From an uncultured Oscillospiraceae bacterium (lineage in GTDB: Bacteria; Bacillota; Clostridia; Oscillospirales; Oscillospiraceae), in NCBI GenBank assembly GCA_947625045.1, contig CANQMW010000021.1, positions 1 to 48,996 of the forward strand: a stretch of 48,996 nucleotides of DNA. Direction: 5' to 3'. Within the stretch, counting starts at the first letter, position 1; the number at the start of each line of letters is the position of its first letter. Below the pieces are notes generated by a model. That model saw only the letters and a list, made by a program, of their open reading frames with translations. It was not told the origin of the DNA and did not search any database. Positions 8,577-16,676 of this stretch are shown here, piece by piece. The translations under genes were made by a program, and so were the position numbers.

Positions 8577-9575
8577 ATGAAGAAACTTCTCTGCATGCTG
8601 CTGGCTGTCATGATGATCGCCAGCCTGGGCATGACCAGCGCCTTCGCGGCCGAGCCCGAGGTGACCCTGGTCTATGCCGAGCTGAACCCCCTGGATTCCA
8701 TCGTGGGCACCCTGGCCCAGGACTTCAAGGACAAGGTGGAAGAGATCTCCGGCGGCCAGATCGCCATCGACCTGCAGCCCAACGGCGTTCTGGGCAACGA
8801 AGCCCAGATCCTGGACGGCATCCTGGGCGGCAGCACGTCCGTTGATATCTGCCGTATCTCCGCCTTCGCGCTGAACGCTTACGGCTGCACCAAGGCCACT
8901 CTGCTGAGCCTGCCCTACACCTTCGTCTCCCGCGAGCACTTCTGGGCCTTCGCCAACAGCGACCTGGCTGACGAGTTCCTGATGGAGCCCCAGGAGATCG
9001 GCCTGCCCCTGCGGGGCATCTGCTACGGCGAGGAGGGCTTCCGTCACTTCTTCACCAAGGACCCCGTTGAGAAGATCGAGGACCTGGCCGGCATGAAGCT
9101 GCGCGTGTCCGAGGACCCCGTTATGACCGGTCTGGTCAAGGGCCTGGGCGCCAGCCCCACCGTGGTGAACTTCAATGAGCTCTACTCCGCCCTGCAGACC
9201 GGCGTCTGCGACGGCGCTGAGCAGCCCATCGCCAACTACAAGTCCAACGCCTTCCAGGAAGTCGCCCCCAACCTGATCCTCGACGGCCACACGCTGGGCG
9301 CCGTGCAGCTGGTCATCACCGACACCGCTTGGAACAAGCTGACCGAGGAGCAGCAGGGCTGGATCATGGAGGCTGCTGACTACGCTTCCAACAAGAACGC
9401 TGAGAACTCCCAGGCTGCTGAGGACGAGGTCCTGCAGGAGCTGAAGGATGAGGGCATCAATGTTGTCGAGGTCGAGGACAAGAGCGTTTGGGCCGACGCC
9501 TGCGCCGATGTCATCACCGCCAACATGAACGGCAACGACGAGCTCTATCAGCAGATCCTGGACATGGCTCCCTGA
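8577..9575 (+). CDS. dctP: TRAP transporter solute-binding protein (DctP family)
   Basis: A 332-residue extracytoplasmic receptor. A signal peptide covers about residues 1-24 (MKKLLCMLLAVMMIASLG, cleavage likely after AFA). There is no lipobox Cys at the cleavage site, unusual for a Gram-positive binding protein. Family features are the DLAGMKLRVSED segment, carrying the Arg that binds the substrate carboxylate, and NFNELYSALQTGVCDGAEQP. A strong AGGAGG site precedes the ATG. It is followed by dctQ and dctM and is divergent from the uxa operon, so a sugar-acid substrate such as galacturonate or glucuronate is inferred. Confidence 0.93.
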   Translation: MKKLLCMLLAVMMIASLGMTSAFAAEPEVTLVYAELNPLDSIVGTLAQDFKDKVEEISGGQIAIDLQPNGVLGNEAQILDGILGGSTSVDICRISAFALNAYGCTKATLLSLPYTFVSREHFWAFANSDLADEFLMEPQEIGLPLRGICYGEEGFRHFFTKDPVEKIEDLAGMKLRVSEDPVMTGLVKGLGASPTVVNFNELYSALQTGVCDGAEQPIANYKSNAFQEVAPNLILDGHTLGAVQLVITDTAWNKLTEEQQGWIMEAADYASNKNAENSQAAEDEVLQELKDEGINVVEVEDKSVWADACADVITANMNGNDELYQQILDMAP

Positions 9576-9610
9576 GTCATCGCCTCTGAAAGCTAAAACA
9601 TAACTCCGCG

Positions 9611-9641
9611 GCGGGAGCGCAGGGTCCTCCTGTGCTCCCGC
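9611..9641 (+). terminator. Stem-loop between dctP and dctQ (attenuator or mRNA stabiliser)
   Basis: A 13-bp stem (8 bp, one G-U pair, 4 bp) with a 5-base loop is followed by TGTTCGTTT. Located 36 bases after dctP, it could stop part of the transcripts or protect the dctP message 3' end, giving more binding protein than membrane subunits. Confidence 0.6.
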
Positions 9642-9679
9642 TGTTCGTTTCATGAAGAGGAAAGGAGCGGGCGTTACAT

Positions 9680-10219
9680 ATGCCGAAATTTTTCGTTACG
9701 CTCGACAAGATCCGTCCGGTCTATGACGTGGCCTACAAGGTGATCATGGTCATCTGCAAGCTGCTGCTGACCATCGACATCCTGGTCACGTCTTTCGCCG
9801 TGCTGGGCCGGTATGTGCCCTTCATCCCCGACCCCGCCTGGACGGAGCAGGTCGTGCTCACCTGCATGGTCTATATGGCCGTGCTCTCCGCCACCCTTGC
9901 CATCCGCAAGGGGGCCCACATCCGCATGACGGCCCTGGACCGCTATCTGCCCGACAAGCTGATCATGGTCCTGGACGTGCTGGCGGACCTGGCCGTGATG
10001 GCCCTGGGCATCATCTTCCTGTACTACGGCTGGCAGGTGTGCCAGTCCCCCCTGGCCAAGTTCGGCAAGTACGAGTCCATGCCCTGGCTGAGCCGGTTCT
10101 GGATGTACTTCCCCATCCCCGTAGCGGGCGTGGGCATGATCATCTTCGAGCTGGAAGCCGTCTATAACCATATCAAGGCATTCTTCGTGCCGGCGGAAAA
10201 GGAGGGGAAGAAAGCATGA
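9680..10219 (+). CDS. dctQ: TRAP transporter small membrane subunit (DctQ family)
   Basis: A 179-residue protein with four hydrophobic helices (about residues 18-36, 50-68, 96-116 and 137-157). The RKGAHIRMTALDRYLP segment after the second helix is typical of DctQ. It joins the large subunit to form the membrane part of a sodium-driven TRAP transporter. Its stop overlaps the dctM start by 4 bases (ATGA). The ribosome site AAAGGAG lies about 12 bases before the ATG, somewhat distant, which would fit lower translation than dctP. Confidence 0.92.
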   Translation: MPKFFVTLDKIRPVYDVAYKVIMVICKLLLTIDILVTSFAVLGRYVPFIPDPAWTEQVVLTCMVYMAVLSATLAIRKGAHIRMTALDRYLPDKLIMVLDVLADLAVMALGIIFLYYGWQVCQSPLAKFGKYESMPWLSRFWMYFPIPVAGVGMIIFELEAVYNHIKAFFVPAEKEGKKA

Positions 10220-11511
10220 GTCCTGAGACCTTAGGTACTGTCGTTCTGCTGGGAAGCTTCCTGGTCATGATCTTTCTCCGCTTCCCCATCGCCTACGCGG
10301 TGGGCCTGTCCACAGTCCTGTGCCTGCTGACCCAGGGCCAGCAGCTGGTGGTCCTGCCCCAGCAGATGGTCCGTGGCGTGTGGAGCTACAGTCTGATGGC
10401 CGTGCCCTTCTTCATCACCATGGGCGTGCTCATGGGCACCGGCGGCATATCGGAAAAGCTCATAGCGCTGGCAAACTCCCTGGTGGGCTGGATGCGCGGG
10501 GGCCTGGCCATGGTGAACATCGTGGCCTCCTACTTCTTCGGCGGCATCTCCGGCTCCGCCTCCGCCGACACCGCCTCCCTGGGCTCCCTGCTGATCCCCA
10601 TGATGGTCAACGAGGGCTATGACGCGGACTTCTCCACGGCGGTCACCATCACCTCCTCCTGCGAGGGCCTGCTGGTTCCGCCCAGCCACAACATGGTCAT
10701 CTACGCCACCACTGCCGGCGGCATCAGCGTGGGAAGCCTTTTCTTGGCCGGCTACCTGCCTGGCGCCCTGCTGGCTGTGAGCCTGATGGTGGGCTCCTAC
10801 ATCATCTCCGTCAAGCGCCACTATCCCAAGGGAGATAAGTTCAGCATCACCCGCTTTTTCAAGCAGCTGGCCACCTCCTTCTGGGCCCTGGCCGCCATCA
10901 TCATCGTGGTGGTTGGCGTGGTCGGCGGCGTGTTCACCGCTACCGAGAGCGCGGCCATCGCGGTCATCTACTCGCTGATCGTCAGCGTGTTCATCTACAA
11001 GGGCCTGAACTGGAAGGGCGTGTGGCAGAGCCTGGAGCAGTGCGTCGACACCCTGGCCATCGTGCTGATCCTCATCGCCACGTCCTCCGCCTTCGGCTTC
11101 TGCCTGACGCTGCTGCACGTGCCCGACACGGCCGCCCGGCTCATCACCGGCGTGTCCGACAACCCCATCGTCATCGCCCTGCTGCTGAACGTCATATTGC
11201 TGGTGCTGGGCTGCATCATGGACATGGCCCCCATCATCCTGATCGCCACGCCCATCCTCCTACCCATCGCCACCTCCATCGGCATCGACCCCATCCAGTT
11301 CGGCATCATGGTCATCCTCAACTGCGGCATCGGCCTGCTGACGCCGCCTGTGGGCGCGGTGCTGTTCATCGGCTCCGCCGTGGGCAAGACGCCCATGGAA
11401 AAGGTGGTCAAGGCCACTTTGCCTTTCTACCTGTGCATGCTGATCGCGCTGCTGCTCATCACCTTCGTGCCCCAGATCAGCCTGCTCATCCCCAACCTGC
11501 TGGCGAAATAA
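10216..11511 (+). CDS. dctM: TRAP transporter large membrane subunit (DctM family)
   Basis: A 431-residue, highly hydrophobic protein with about 12 helices, matching DctM in length. Conserved stretches include SGSASADTASLGSLLIPMM, the PPSHNMVIYA region and LTPPVGAVLFIGSAVG, known sodium and substrate-path segments in this family. It is translationally coupled to dctQ. It forms the transport channel that moves substrate handed over by DctP. Substrate is inferred from the uxa/kdgF context to be an acidic sugar. Confidence 0.95.
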   Translation: MSPETLGTVVLLGSFLVMIFLRFPIAYAVGLSTVLCLLTQGQQLVVLPQQMVRGVWSYSLMAVPFFITMGVLMGTGGISEKLIALANSLVGWMRGGLAMVNIVASYFFGGISGSASADTASLGSLLIPMMVNEGYDADFSTAVTITSSCEGLLVPPSHNMVIYATTAGGISVGSLFLAGYLPGALLAVSLMVGSYIISVKRHYPKGDKFSITRFFKQLATSFWALAAIIIVVVGVVGGVFTATESAAIAVIYSLIVSVFIYKGLNWKGVWQSLEQCVDTLAIVLILIATSSAFGFCLTLLHVPDTAARLITGVSDNPIVIALLLNVILLVLGCIMDMAPIILIATPILLPIATSIGIDPIQFGIMVILNCGIGLLTPPVGAVLFIGSAVGKTPMEKVVKATLPFYLCMLIALLLITFVPQISLLIPNLLAK

Positions 11512-11530
11512 GCAAGACACAAAAACAAAG

Positions 11531-11562
11531 GGAGGCAAATACCCCTAGGGGTGTTTGCCTCC
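11531..11562 (+). terminator. Strong hairpin between dctM and kdgF
   Basis: A near-perfect 15-bp inverted repeat (11531-11545 with 11548-11562, one G-U pair) is centred on CCCCTAGGGG. The tail is only TCTT, so termination is probably partial. It lies 9 bases before the kdgF ribosome site and may set the kdgF/TRAP expression ratio. Confidence 0.55.
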
Positions 11563-11586
11563 TCTTGCGGAAAGGAGTATAATATC

Positions 11587-11937
11587 ATGCTGAGCTATCC
11601 CGAGAAAAAACAGCGCTGGGTGGAGTACGCCAAGTGTGTGCCCACTTCCGGCGGCGAGGGCGTGACCCGCCGAGTCCTGGCCTTCACGGATAACGTCATG
11701 TGCGTGGAGAACCGCTTTGAAAAGGGTGCTGTGGGTTCCCTGCACAGCCATCCCCACACCCAGATCACCTATGTGGTCAGCGGGGCCTTCTCCTTCACCA
11801 TCGACGGCGAGACCCGCACGGTCCGGGCGGGGGACACCCTCCTCAAGGAGGACGGCGTGCCCCACGGGTGCGTATGCCTGGAGGCGGGTGTGCTGCTGGA
11901 CGTGTTCTCCCCCATGCGGGAGGACTTCGTCAATTAA
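11587..11937 (+). CDS. kdgF: Cupin, unsaturated uronate ring-opening protein (KdgF type)
   Basis: A 116-residue single-domain cupin; the ATG at 11587 is chosen for the AAAGGAG site 10 bases upstream. The metal site is visible as H53-x-H55-x3-Q59 and H93 (SLHSHPHTQ, VPHG), followed by LLDVFSPMREDF. This matches KdgF, which converts 4,5-unsaturated galacturonate from pectate lyases into the linear 5-keto-4-deoxyuronate form. It lies directly after the TRAP genes, so the transporter may carry unsaturated uronates or short oligogalacturonides. kduI/kduD and a pectate lyase are not in the window. Confidence 0.82.
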   Translation: MLSYPEKKQRWVEYAKCVPTSGGEGVTRRVLAFTDNVMCVENRFEKGAVGSLHSHPHTQITYVVSGAFSFTIDGETRTVRAGDTLLKEDGVPHGCVCLEAGVLLDVFSPMREDFVN

Positions 11938-11982
11938 CATAATTCAATTTACATAACATTATCAGCACCGCAGGAGGCAGCG

Positions 11983-13134
11983 ATGACCAGGTTCTATCTC
12001 ATACGCCACGCGGAGGCGGAGGGCAACCTCTACCGCCGGGCCCAGGGACAGTATAACTCCAATATCACCATGCTGGGCCGCCGGCAGGTGGCCGCCCTGG
12101 CGGAGCGGTTCAAGACTGAGCATATCGACGCCCTGTGGGCCAGCGACCTCATCCGCACCCAGTCCACCGCCAGCGCCATTTTGAAATACCACCCCGAGCT
12201 CACGATGCACACGGACAAGAGCCTGCGGGAGGTGGACGTGGGCTGCTGGGAGGACCACACCTGGGGGGAGATCGGCCGGGACTTTACCGAGCAGTATTGG
12301 TTTTTCACCCATGACCCGACCCGGTGGCATGTGCAAGGCTCTGAGGACTACGCCGCGCTGCTTTCCCGGCTCAAGGGGGCCCTGCTGGGCCTGGCGGACG
12401 CCTATCCAAATAAGACCGTGGCGGCGGTGAGCCACGCTTTTGCCATCCGGTCCCTGGCCTCGGACCTGTCCGGCACGCCCTTCGGAGAGATGCCCTTCGG
12501 GGACAACACTGCCGTCACCACCATAGAGGCGGAGAACGGCGCGCTGCGGCTGGTCGCCTACGGCGACGGGTCCCACCTGGGGGAATTGAGCACCTTCGCC
12601 CGGCAGGGGCTGGCGGGAAACCACCGGGGCAAAAAGGCGGACGGGACCTTCGCGCCCCTGGACCCACAGGCCGAGAGCGAGCTCTATACCCGTGCCTACC
12701 GGGAGACGTGGCTGGCAAGCCACGGGAATTTGACGGGCTTCGTGCCCACGCTGTACTTAAGCGAGGCCGCCCGCCGGGCGAAGGAGGACCCCCGGTGTCT
12801 TGTGAAGATATCCTATGATAACGCCCTGGCCGGGCTCATCGAGCTGGACCCGGACCGGGGAGAGGAGGAGCGCGCCGGGTGGATCAGCCTCATCTGGGTG
12901 GAGGAGGCCATGCGCCAGCGCCGGTTCGGCGCCCAGCTTCTGGGCCACGCGGTGAGCTATTTCCGCCATAAGGGCCGGGACAAGCTGCGGCTGCACGTGT
13001 CCCAGACCAACGACGACGCCCTGCGGTTTTACGAGGCCATGGGGTTTCGGAAGACCGGCACGGCCCGGGGCGTGGGCGGGCCGCTCTATCTCATGGAGAT
13101 GGACATCGCCCCCCGGGTGTGGCGCCTGCCATGA
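11983..13134 (+). CDS. Histidine phosphatase fused to a GNAT acetyltransferase
   Basis: A 383-residue two-domain protein. Residues 1-190 form a histidine-phosphatase (phosphoglycerate-mutase-like) domain with the phospho-accepting R8-H9-A motif, LREVDVGCWE and the second catalytic H151 in AAVSHAF. Residues about 240-378 form a GNAT domain with the acetyl-CoA loop RRFGAQLLG and the FYEAMGFRKTG end. AGGAGG precedes the ATG. The stop codon overlaps the metallophosphoesterase start by 4 bases, so the two proteins are probably made together. The substrate is unknown; removal of a phosphate and addition of an acyl group to related small molecules is one inference. Confidence 0.85.
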   Translation: MTRFYLIRHAEAEGNLYRRAQGQYNSNITMLGRRQVAALAERFKTEHIDALWASDLIRTQSTASAILKYHPELTMHTDKSLREVDVGCWEDHTWGEIGRDFTEQYWFFTHDPTRWHVQGSEDYAALLSRLKGALLGLADAYPNKTVAAVSHAFAIRSLASDLSGTPFGEMPFGDNTAVTTIEAENGALRLVAYGDGSHLGELSTFARQGLAGNHRGKKADGTFAPLDPQAESELYTRAYRETWLASHGNLTGFVPTLYLSEAARRAKEDPRCLVKISYDNALAGLIELDPDRGEEERAGWISLIWVEEAMRQRRFGAQLLGHAVSYFRHKGRDKLRLHVSQTNDDALRFYEAMGFRKTGTARGVGGPLYLMEMDIAPRVWRLP

Positions 13135-14240
13135 AACCGTCGCCGCTGTATCTGAACGCCCCGCCAAAGGTGGAGCGGGTGCACATCGGCCGGGATAAGC
13201 GCATTGTCTGTATTTCGGACATCCACGGGGACCTGGCGTGCCTCAAGGGCCTGCTGGAGAAATGCGCTCTGACGGACCGGGATGTGCTCATGCTGGTGGG
13301 GGACATCCTGGAAAAGGGGCCCGACTCCCTGGGCACCCTGCGGTATGTGATGGCCCTTTCCCGGGAGAGGGAGGTGCACGCCGTGTGCGGCAACTGCGAC
13401 TTCTGGCAGAACTTCTGCGACTATCCCGAGGACCCGGACCAGAACGCCTTTTACCTCCAGTACCTGGTGGGCCGGAACCGGGGCTGGGGCGACGGGCTCA
13501 TCGCCCAGATGCTCCATGAACAGGGCATATCCATCCGCCCGGACATGGACCTTTCCGCCGCCAAGGCGGCGGTGCGGGACAACTACGGGCCCGAACTTGA
13601 CTTTCTCCGGGCCCTGCCCCACATCATCGAGACGGAGGACTATACCTTCGTCCATGGCGGGCTGGCGCCGGAGAAGGGCGCCTTCGCCTGCATGAAACTG
13701 GACGCCTACCGTGCTGTGGCGAAGCCCCACCCGAAGTGGACCGTGGTGGGCCACTGGCCCCTGGTGCTGTACCACGAGGACGTGGTGGACGCCCGGCCCA
13801 TCGTGGACGGGGATTTAAAGCTCATCAGCATCGACGGCGGGCGGGTATTGAAGGACGACGGGCAGCTGAACGCCTTCTTCCTGCCGGATATGACCTGGAC
13901 GAGCTATGACGGCTTCCCGACCGCCCGGGTGAAGCAGGCCCAGCAGGCCAACGACCGGCACTGGTACATCCGCTACGGGGACAACGCGGTGGAAATTTTG
14001 GACGAGGCCGGCGGCTTCTGCCGGGTGCGGCACATCCGCACGGGGTATGTCATGGAGAACGTCCCCGCGGACCACATCCTGACCCGGGAGGGAGACCGGG
14101 CGACGATCAACGACATCACCGACTACCGCCTGCCCCTGAACGCGGGGGATGTCATCTCCGTAGTCCGCAAGACGCCCCGGGGGATCATGTGCAAAAAGGA
14201 CGGCGTCTCCGGGTGGTATTATGGGGAGTTGGAAGAATAA
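13131..14240 (+). CDS. Calcineurin-like metallophosphoesterase with C-terminal extension
   Basis: A 369-residue protein; the ATG at 13131 overlaps the previous stop (ATGA). The metallophosphoesterase motifs are present: D30-x-H32 in SDIHGD, GDILEKGPDS, GNCDFW in place of the usual GNHE, VHGG and GHWP. The domain therefore ends near residue 245 and resembles bis(5'-nucleosyl) or Ser/Thr phosphatase-type members. The last 115 residues hold two short SH3-like strand-rich segments (NAVEILDEAGGFCRVRHIRT and ISVVRKTPRGIMCKKDGVSG) that could bind ligand or wall material. No signal peptide is seen, so it is likely cytoplasmic. Substrate unknown. Confidence 0.85.
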   Translation: MKPSPLYLNAPPKVERVHIGRDKRIVCISDIHGDLACLKGLLEKCALTDRDVLMLVGDILEKGPDSLGTLRYVMALSREREVHAVCGNCDFWQNFCDYPEDPDQNAFYLQYLVGRNRGWGDGLIAQMLHEQGISIRPDMDLSAAKAAVRDNYGPELDFLRALPHIIETEDYTFVHGGLAPEKGAFACMKLDAYRAVAKPHPKWTVVGHWPLVLYHEDVVDARPIVDGDLKLISIDGGRVLKDDGQLNAFFLPDMTWTSYDGFPTARVKQAQQANDRHWYIRYGDNAVEILDEAGGFCRVRHIRTGYVMENVPADHILTREGDRATINDITDYRLPLNAGDVISVVRKTPRGIMCKKDGVSGWYYGELEE

Positions 14241-14245
14241 AAGCG

Positions 14246-14458
14246 TCATTTCCACTGGTCTGCCGCGGCTATCCCAAAATGCTTCTGGATGCGAAAAACC
14301 ACATTTACGCTCAGGTTTGGCGGAAAATCTCCTCTTTCCAGCCGGGTGATGGTCCTGACGCTCACGCCGAGGAGAGCGGCCATCTGCCTTTTGGACAGGC
14401 CGTTTTGTTGGCGAAGGTCCGTGATATTTCGCATGAAATTGTTAAGGCTGTCATCCAT
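14246..14458 (-). CDS. Small XRE-family helix-turn-helix regulator
   Basis: A 70-residue protein consisting of almost only a Cro/C1-type HTH (residues about 8-62, LRQQNGLSKRQMAALLGVSV and then TITRLERGD). The ATG at 14458 follows GGGAGG by 7 bases. An extended -10 (TGCTAAAAT, minus strand, 14489-14494) lies 30 bases upstream. The stop is 5 bases from the stop of the convergent metallophosphoesterase. It might regulate itself or the nearby DUF559 gene; neither is shown. Confidence 0.8.
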   Translation of the reverse strand: MDDSLNNFMRNITDLRQQNGLSKRQMAALLGVSVRTITRLERGDFPPNLSVNVVFRIQKHFGIAAADQWK

Positions 14459-14540
14459 TTCTGTTCCTCCCAATCAATGACTGGAGGTATTTTAGCAGAA
14501 TGAATGAGGTAAGGTGCTCTTATATAGGTGCAAAGAAAGT

Positions 14541-14560
14541 TTTACGCCCCGGGGCGTAAA
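14541..14560. repeat. Perfect 20-bp palindrome abutting the DUF559 repeat element
   Basis: TTTACGCCCC is followed directly by its exact reverse complement. It ends exactly where the hairpin-rich repeat element begins. It could be an operator for the XRE regulator, a hairpin, or the remnant of an insertion target. Confidence 0.6.
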
Positions 14561-15008
14561 GCCTCCCCTGTGCAAGGGGAGGTGCCGAGCGAAAGCGAGG
14601 CGGAGGGGTTGTTATGGAACGCAAACATAACAGAGAACTCACGTCAAGAGCCAAAGAACTGCGTAAAAATATGACAAAGGAAGAGCGGCACCTCTGGTAT
14701 GACTATCTTCGGAAGTATCCCGTTCCTTTTTCAAGGCAAAAGGTCTTGGGAAAATATATCGTTGACTTTTATTGTGCCCAAGCGAAGCTGGTCATCGAAT
14801 TGGATGGCTCGCAGCATTTTGAACCGGATGGCATGGCGAAAGATGCAGATAGAACGAACTTTTTGTCTGACTATGACTTAACAGTCATAAGGATACCAAA
14901 TAATGAGATCAGTCAGAACTTTGACGGCGTTTGCGAATACATAGATCGGACTGTAAAACAATCCCTCAGTCAGCTTCGCTGACAGCCCCCTTTGCACAAG
15001 GGGGCCTT
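14559..15008 (+). mobile_element. Hairpin-rich repeat element carrying a DUF559 gene
   Basis: The left end (14559-14612: AAGCCTCCCCTGTGCAAGGG, then a GC hairpin and GGAGGGGTTGTT) and the right end (14960-15008: AATCCCTCAGTCAGC, a hairpin, then CCCCCTTTGCACAAGGGGGCC) are the same two halves found fused at 25773-25884. The outer ends are imperfect inverted repeats and each is also its own hairpin. The DUF559 gene fills the space between. I infer a non-autonomous or nuclease-carrying mobile repeat. Confidence 0.7.
14614..14982 (+). CDS. DUF559 domain protein, predicted PD-(D/E)XK-type endonuclease
   Basis: A 122-residue protein matching the DUF559/Vsr-like nuclease fold. The RxxMTxEERxLW opening at residues 18-28, then GKYIVDFYC with D51 and the VIELDGSQH segment (E62, D64, H68), give the likely metal site. 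Its start codon lies 2 bases inside the end of the repeat's left half. Its last codons (QSLSQLR and stop) are made from the repeat's right half, so gene and repeat move as a unit. It is clearly more AT-rich than its neighbours, suggesting transfer. Cutting activity is inferred from the family. Confidence 0.85.
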   Translation: MERKHNRELTSRAKELRKNMTKEERHLWYDYLRKYPVPFSRQKVLGKYIVDFYCAQAKLVIELDGSQHFEPDGMAKDADRTNFLSDYDLTVIRIPNNEISQNFDGVCEYIDRTVKQSLSQLR

Positions 15009-15019
15009 CCATAAGGAAT

Positions 15020-15044
15020 GCGCCCCGGGATGCCCCCGGGGCGC
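15020..15044 (-). terminator. Intrinsic terminator of prfC
   Basis: A 10-bp perfect GC stem (15035-15044 with 15020-15029) with a 5-base loop lies 3 bases after the prfC stop. On the minus strand the tail is ATTCCTTAT. Confidence 0.6.
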
Positions 15045-15047
15045 GGT

Positions 15048-16640
15048 TTAATTCTGTTTAAACTCCCGCAGCACCAATCCCGGGTTTTTCTCCTCGGCCC
15101 AGCGGATGGACCACTGGCCGCCGAAGACCAGAAGGTCGTTGCCGCGGAAGTCCTGGACCCATCGGCTGTCGGTGCCGAGATTCAGGCGGGAAAGGTCCAT
15201 GTCCCTGTTCTCCACCCAGCGGACGAACTGGTAGGGCAGGCCCCGGCGGCGCACCTCCACGCCGTACTCGGTCTTGAGGCGGTACTCCAATACTTCCAAT
15301 TGCAGCACGCCCACCACGCCCACGATGACCTCCTCTAGGCCGGCGCCGGGGGCGTGGAAAATTTGTATGGCGCCCTCCTGGGCGATCTCCATCATGCCCT
15401 TTTCGAATTGCTTGCGCTTCATGGTGTCGATGCGCTCCACGGCGGCGAATATCTCGGGGGCGAAGGTGGGGATGCCCTCGAAGGTGACTTTTTTCGCCTT
15501 GTCGCACACCGTGTCGCCGATGGCGAAGATGCCGGGGTCAAAGATGCCGATGATGTCGCCGGCATAGGCCTCGTCGATGATCTGGCGGCTGTCCGCCATC
15601 ATCTGCTGGGGCTGGGCCAGGCGCAGGGTCTTGTTCCCCTGGACATGCAGGTATTCCTTATCCCGCTCGAATTTGCCGGACACCACCCGCATGAAGGCGA
15701 TACGGTCCCGGTGGGCCTTGTTCATGTTGGCCTGTATTTTGAACACGAAGGCGGAAAAATGCTCGTCAAAGGGGTCCACGGTGCCTTCCGCGGCCTGGCG
15801 GGGCAGGGGCGGGGGCGTGAGCGCGAGGAAGCTCTTCAAGAACGGCTCCACGCCGAAGTTGGTGAGGGCCGAGCCGAAGAACACCGGGCTCAATTGCCCC
15901 TTGTGGACCTGGTCCAGGTCGAACTCATAGCCCGCCCCGTCCAGCAGCTCCACGTCCGCCTCCAGGGTCTGGCGGAGCGTGGTGCCCAAGAGCGCGTCCA
16001 GGGCGGCGGTGTCCTCCAGGGTATGCTCCTCCGCCTGGATGCGGCTGGCGCCCCGGTGGGCGTCGCCGAAGGACAATATCTTGCCCGACTGGCGGTCATA
16101 GACCCCCTTGAAGTCCCGGCCGCAGCCGATGGGCCAGTTCATGGGGTAGGTGCCGATGCCGAACTCCTGCTCCAGCTGCTCCATCAGGTCGTAGGGGCTG
16201 CGGGCCTCCCGGTCCAGCTTGTTGATGAAGGTGAAGATGGGGATATGGCGCATGGCGCAGACCTTGAAGAGCTTCCTCGTCTGGGGCTCGATGCCCTTGG
16301 CCGCGTCGATGACCATGACGGCGCTGTCCGCCGCCACGAGGGTGCGGTAGGTGTCCTCGGAAAAGTCCTGGTGGCCCGGGGTGTCCAGGATGTTGATGCA
16401 GCACCCGTCGTACTCGAACTGCATGACGGAGGAGGTGATGGAGATGCCCCGCTGCTTTTCAAGCTCCATCCAGTCCGACACCGCGTGGCGGGCGGAGGCC
16501 TTGCCCTTCACCGCCCCGGCCAGCTGTATGGCGCCTCCGTAGAGAAGGAGCTTTTCCGTGAGCGTGGTCTTGCCCGCATCCGGGTGGGAGATGATGGCGA
16601 AGGTCCGCCGGCGGCGTATCTCGTTTTTCAAGTCGGCCAT
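15048..16640 (-). CDS. prfC: Peptide chain release factor 3
   Basis: A 530-residue translational GTPase of the RF3 family, full length. G motifs are visible: H19PDAGKTT (P-loop), GISITSSV (switch I), DTPGHQDFSEDT and NKLDRE. The C-terminus carries the RF3-specific domain (GVLQLEVLEYRLKTEYGVEV). RF3 uses GTP to remove RF1/RF2 from the ribosome after peptide release and supports quality control. The ATG at 16640 follows GAGGCAGG. A promoter candidate is at 16677-16705. It stands alone between the DUF559 element and a divergent gene. Confidence 0.96.
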   Translation of the reverse strand: MADLKNEIRRRRTFAIISHPDAGKTTLTEKLLLYGGAIQLAGAVKGKASARHAVSDWMELEKQRGISITSSVMQFEYDGCCINILDTPGHQDFSEDTYRTLVAADSAVMVIDAAKGIEPQTRKLFKVCAMRHIPIFTFINKLDREARSPYDLMEQLEQEFGIGTYPMNWPIGCGRDFKGVYDRQSGKILSFGDAHRGASRIQAEEHTLEDTAALDALLGTTLRQTLEADVELLDGAGYEFDLDQVHKGQLSPVFFGSALTNFGVEPFLKSFLALTPPPLPRQAAEGTVDPFDEHFSAFVFKIQANMNKAHRDRIAFMRVVSGKFERDKEYLHVQGNKTLRLAQPQQMMADSRQIIDEAYAGDIIGIFDPGIFAIGDTVCDKAKKVTFEGIPTFAPEIFAAVERIDTMKRKQFEKGMMEIAQEGAIQIFHAPGAGLEEVIVGVVGVLQLEVLEYRLKTEYGVEVRRRGLPYQFVRWVENRDMDLSRLNLGTDSRWVQDFRGNDLLVFGGQWSIRWAEEKNPGLVLREFKQN

Positions 16641-16676
16641 GATAGTACCTGCCTCAATAGACTCATGTAATCTGTA

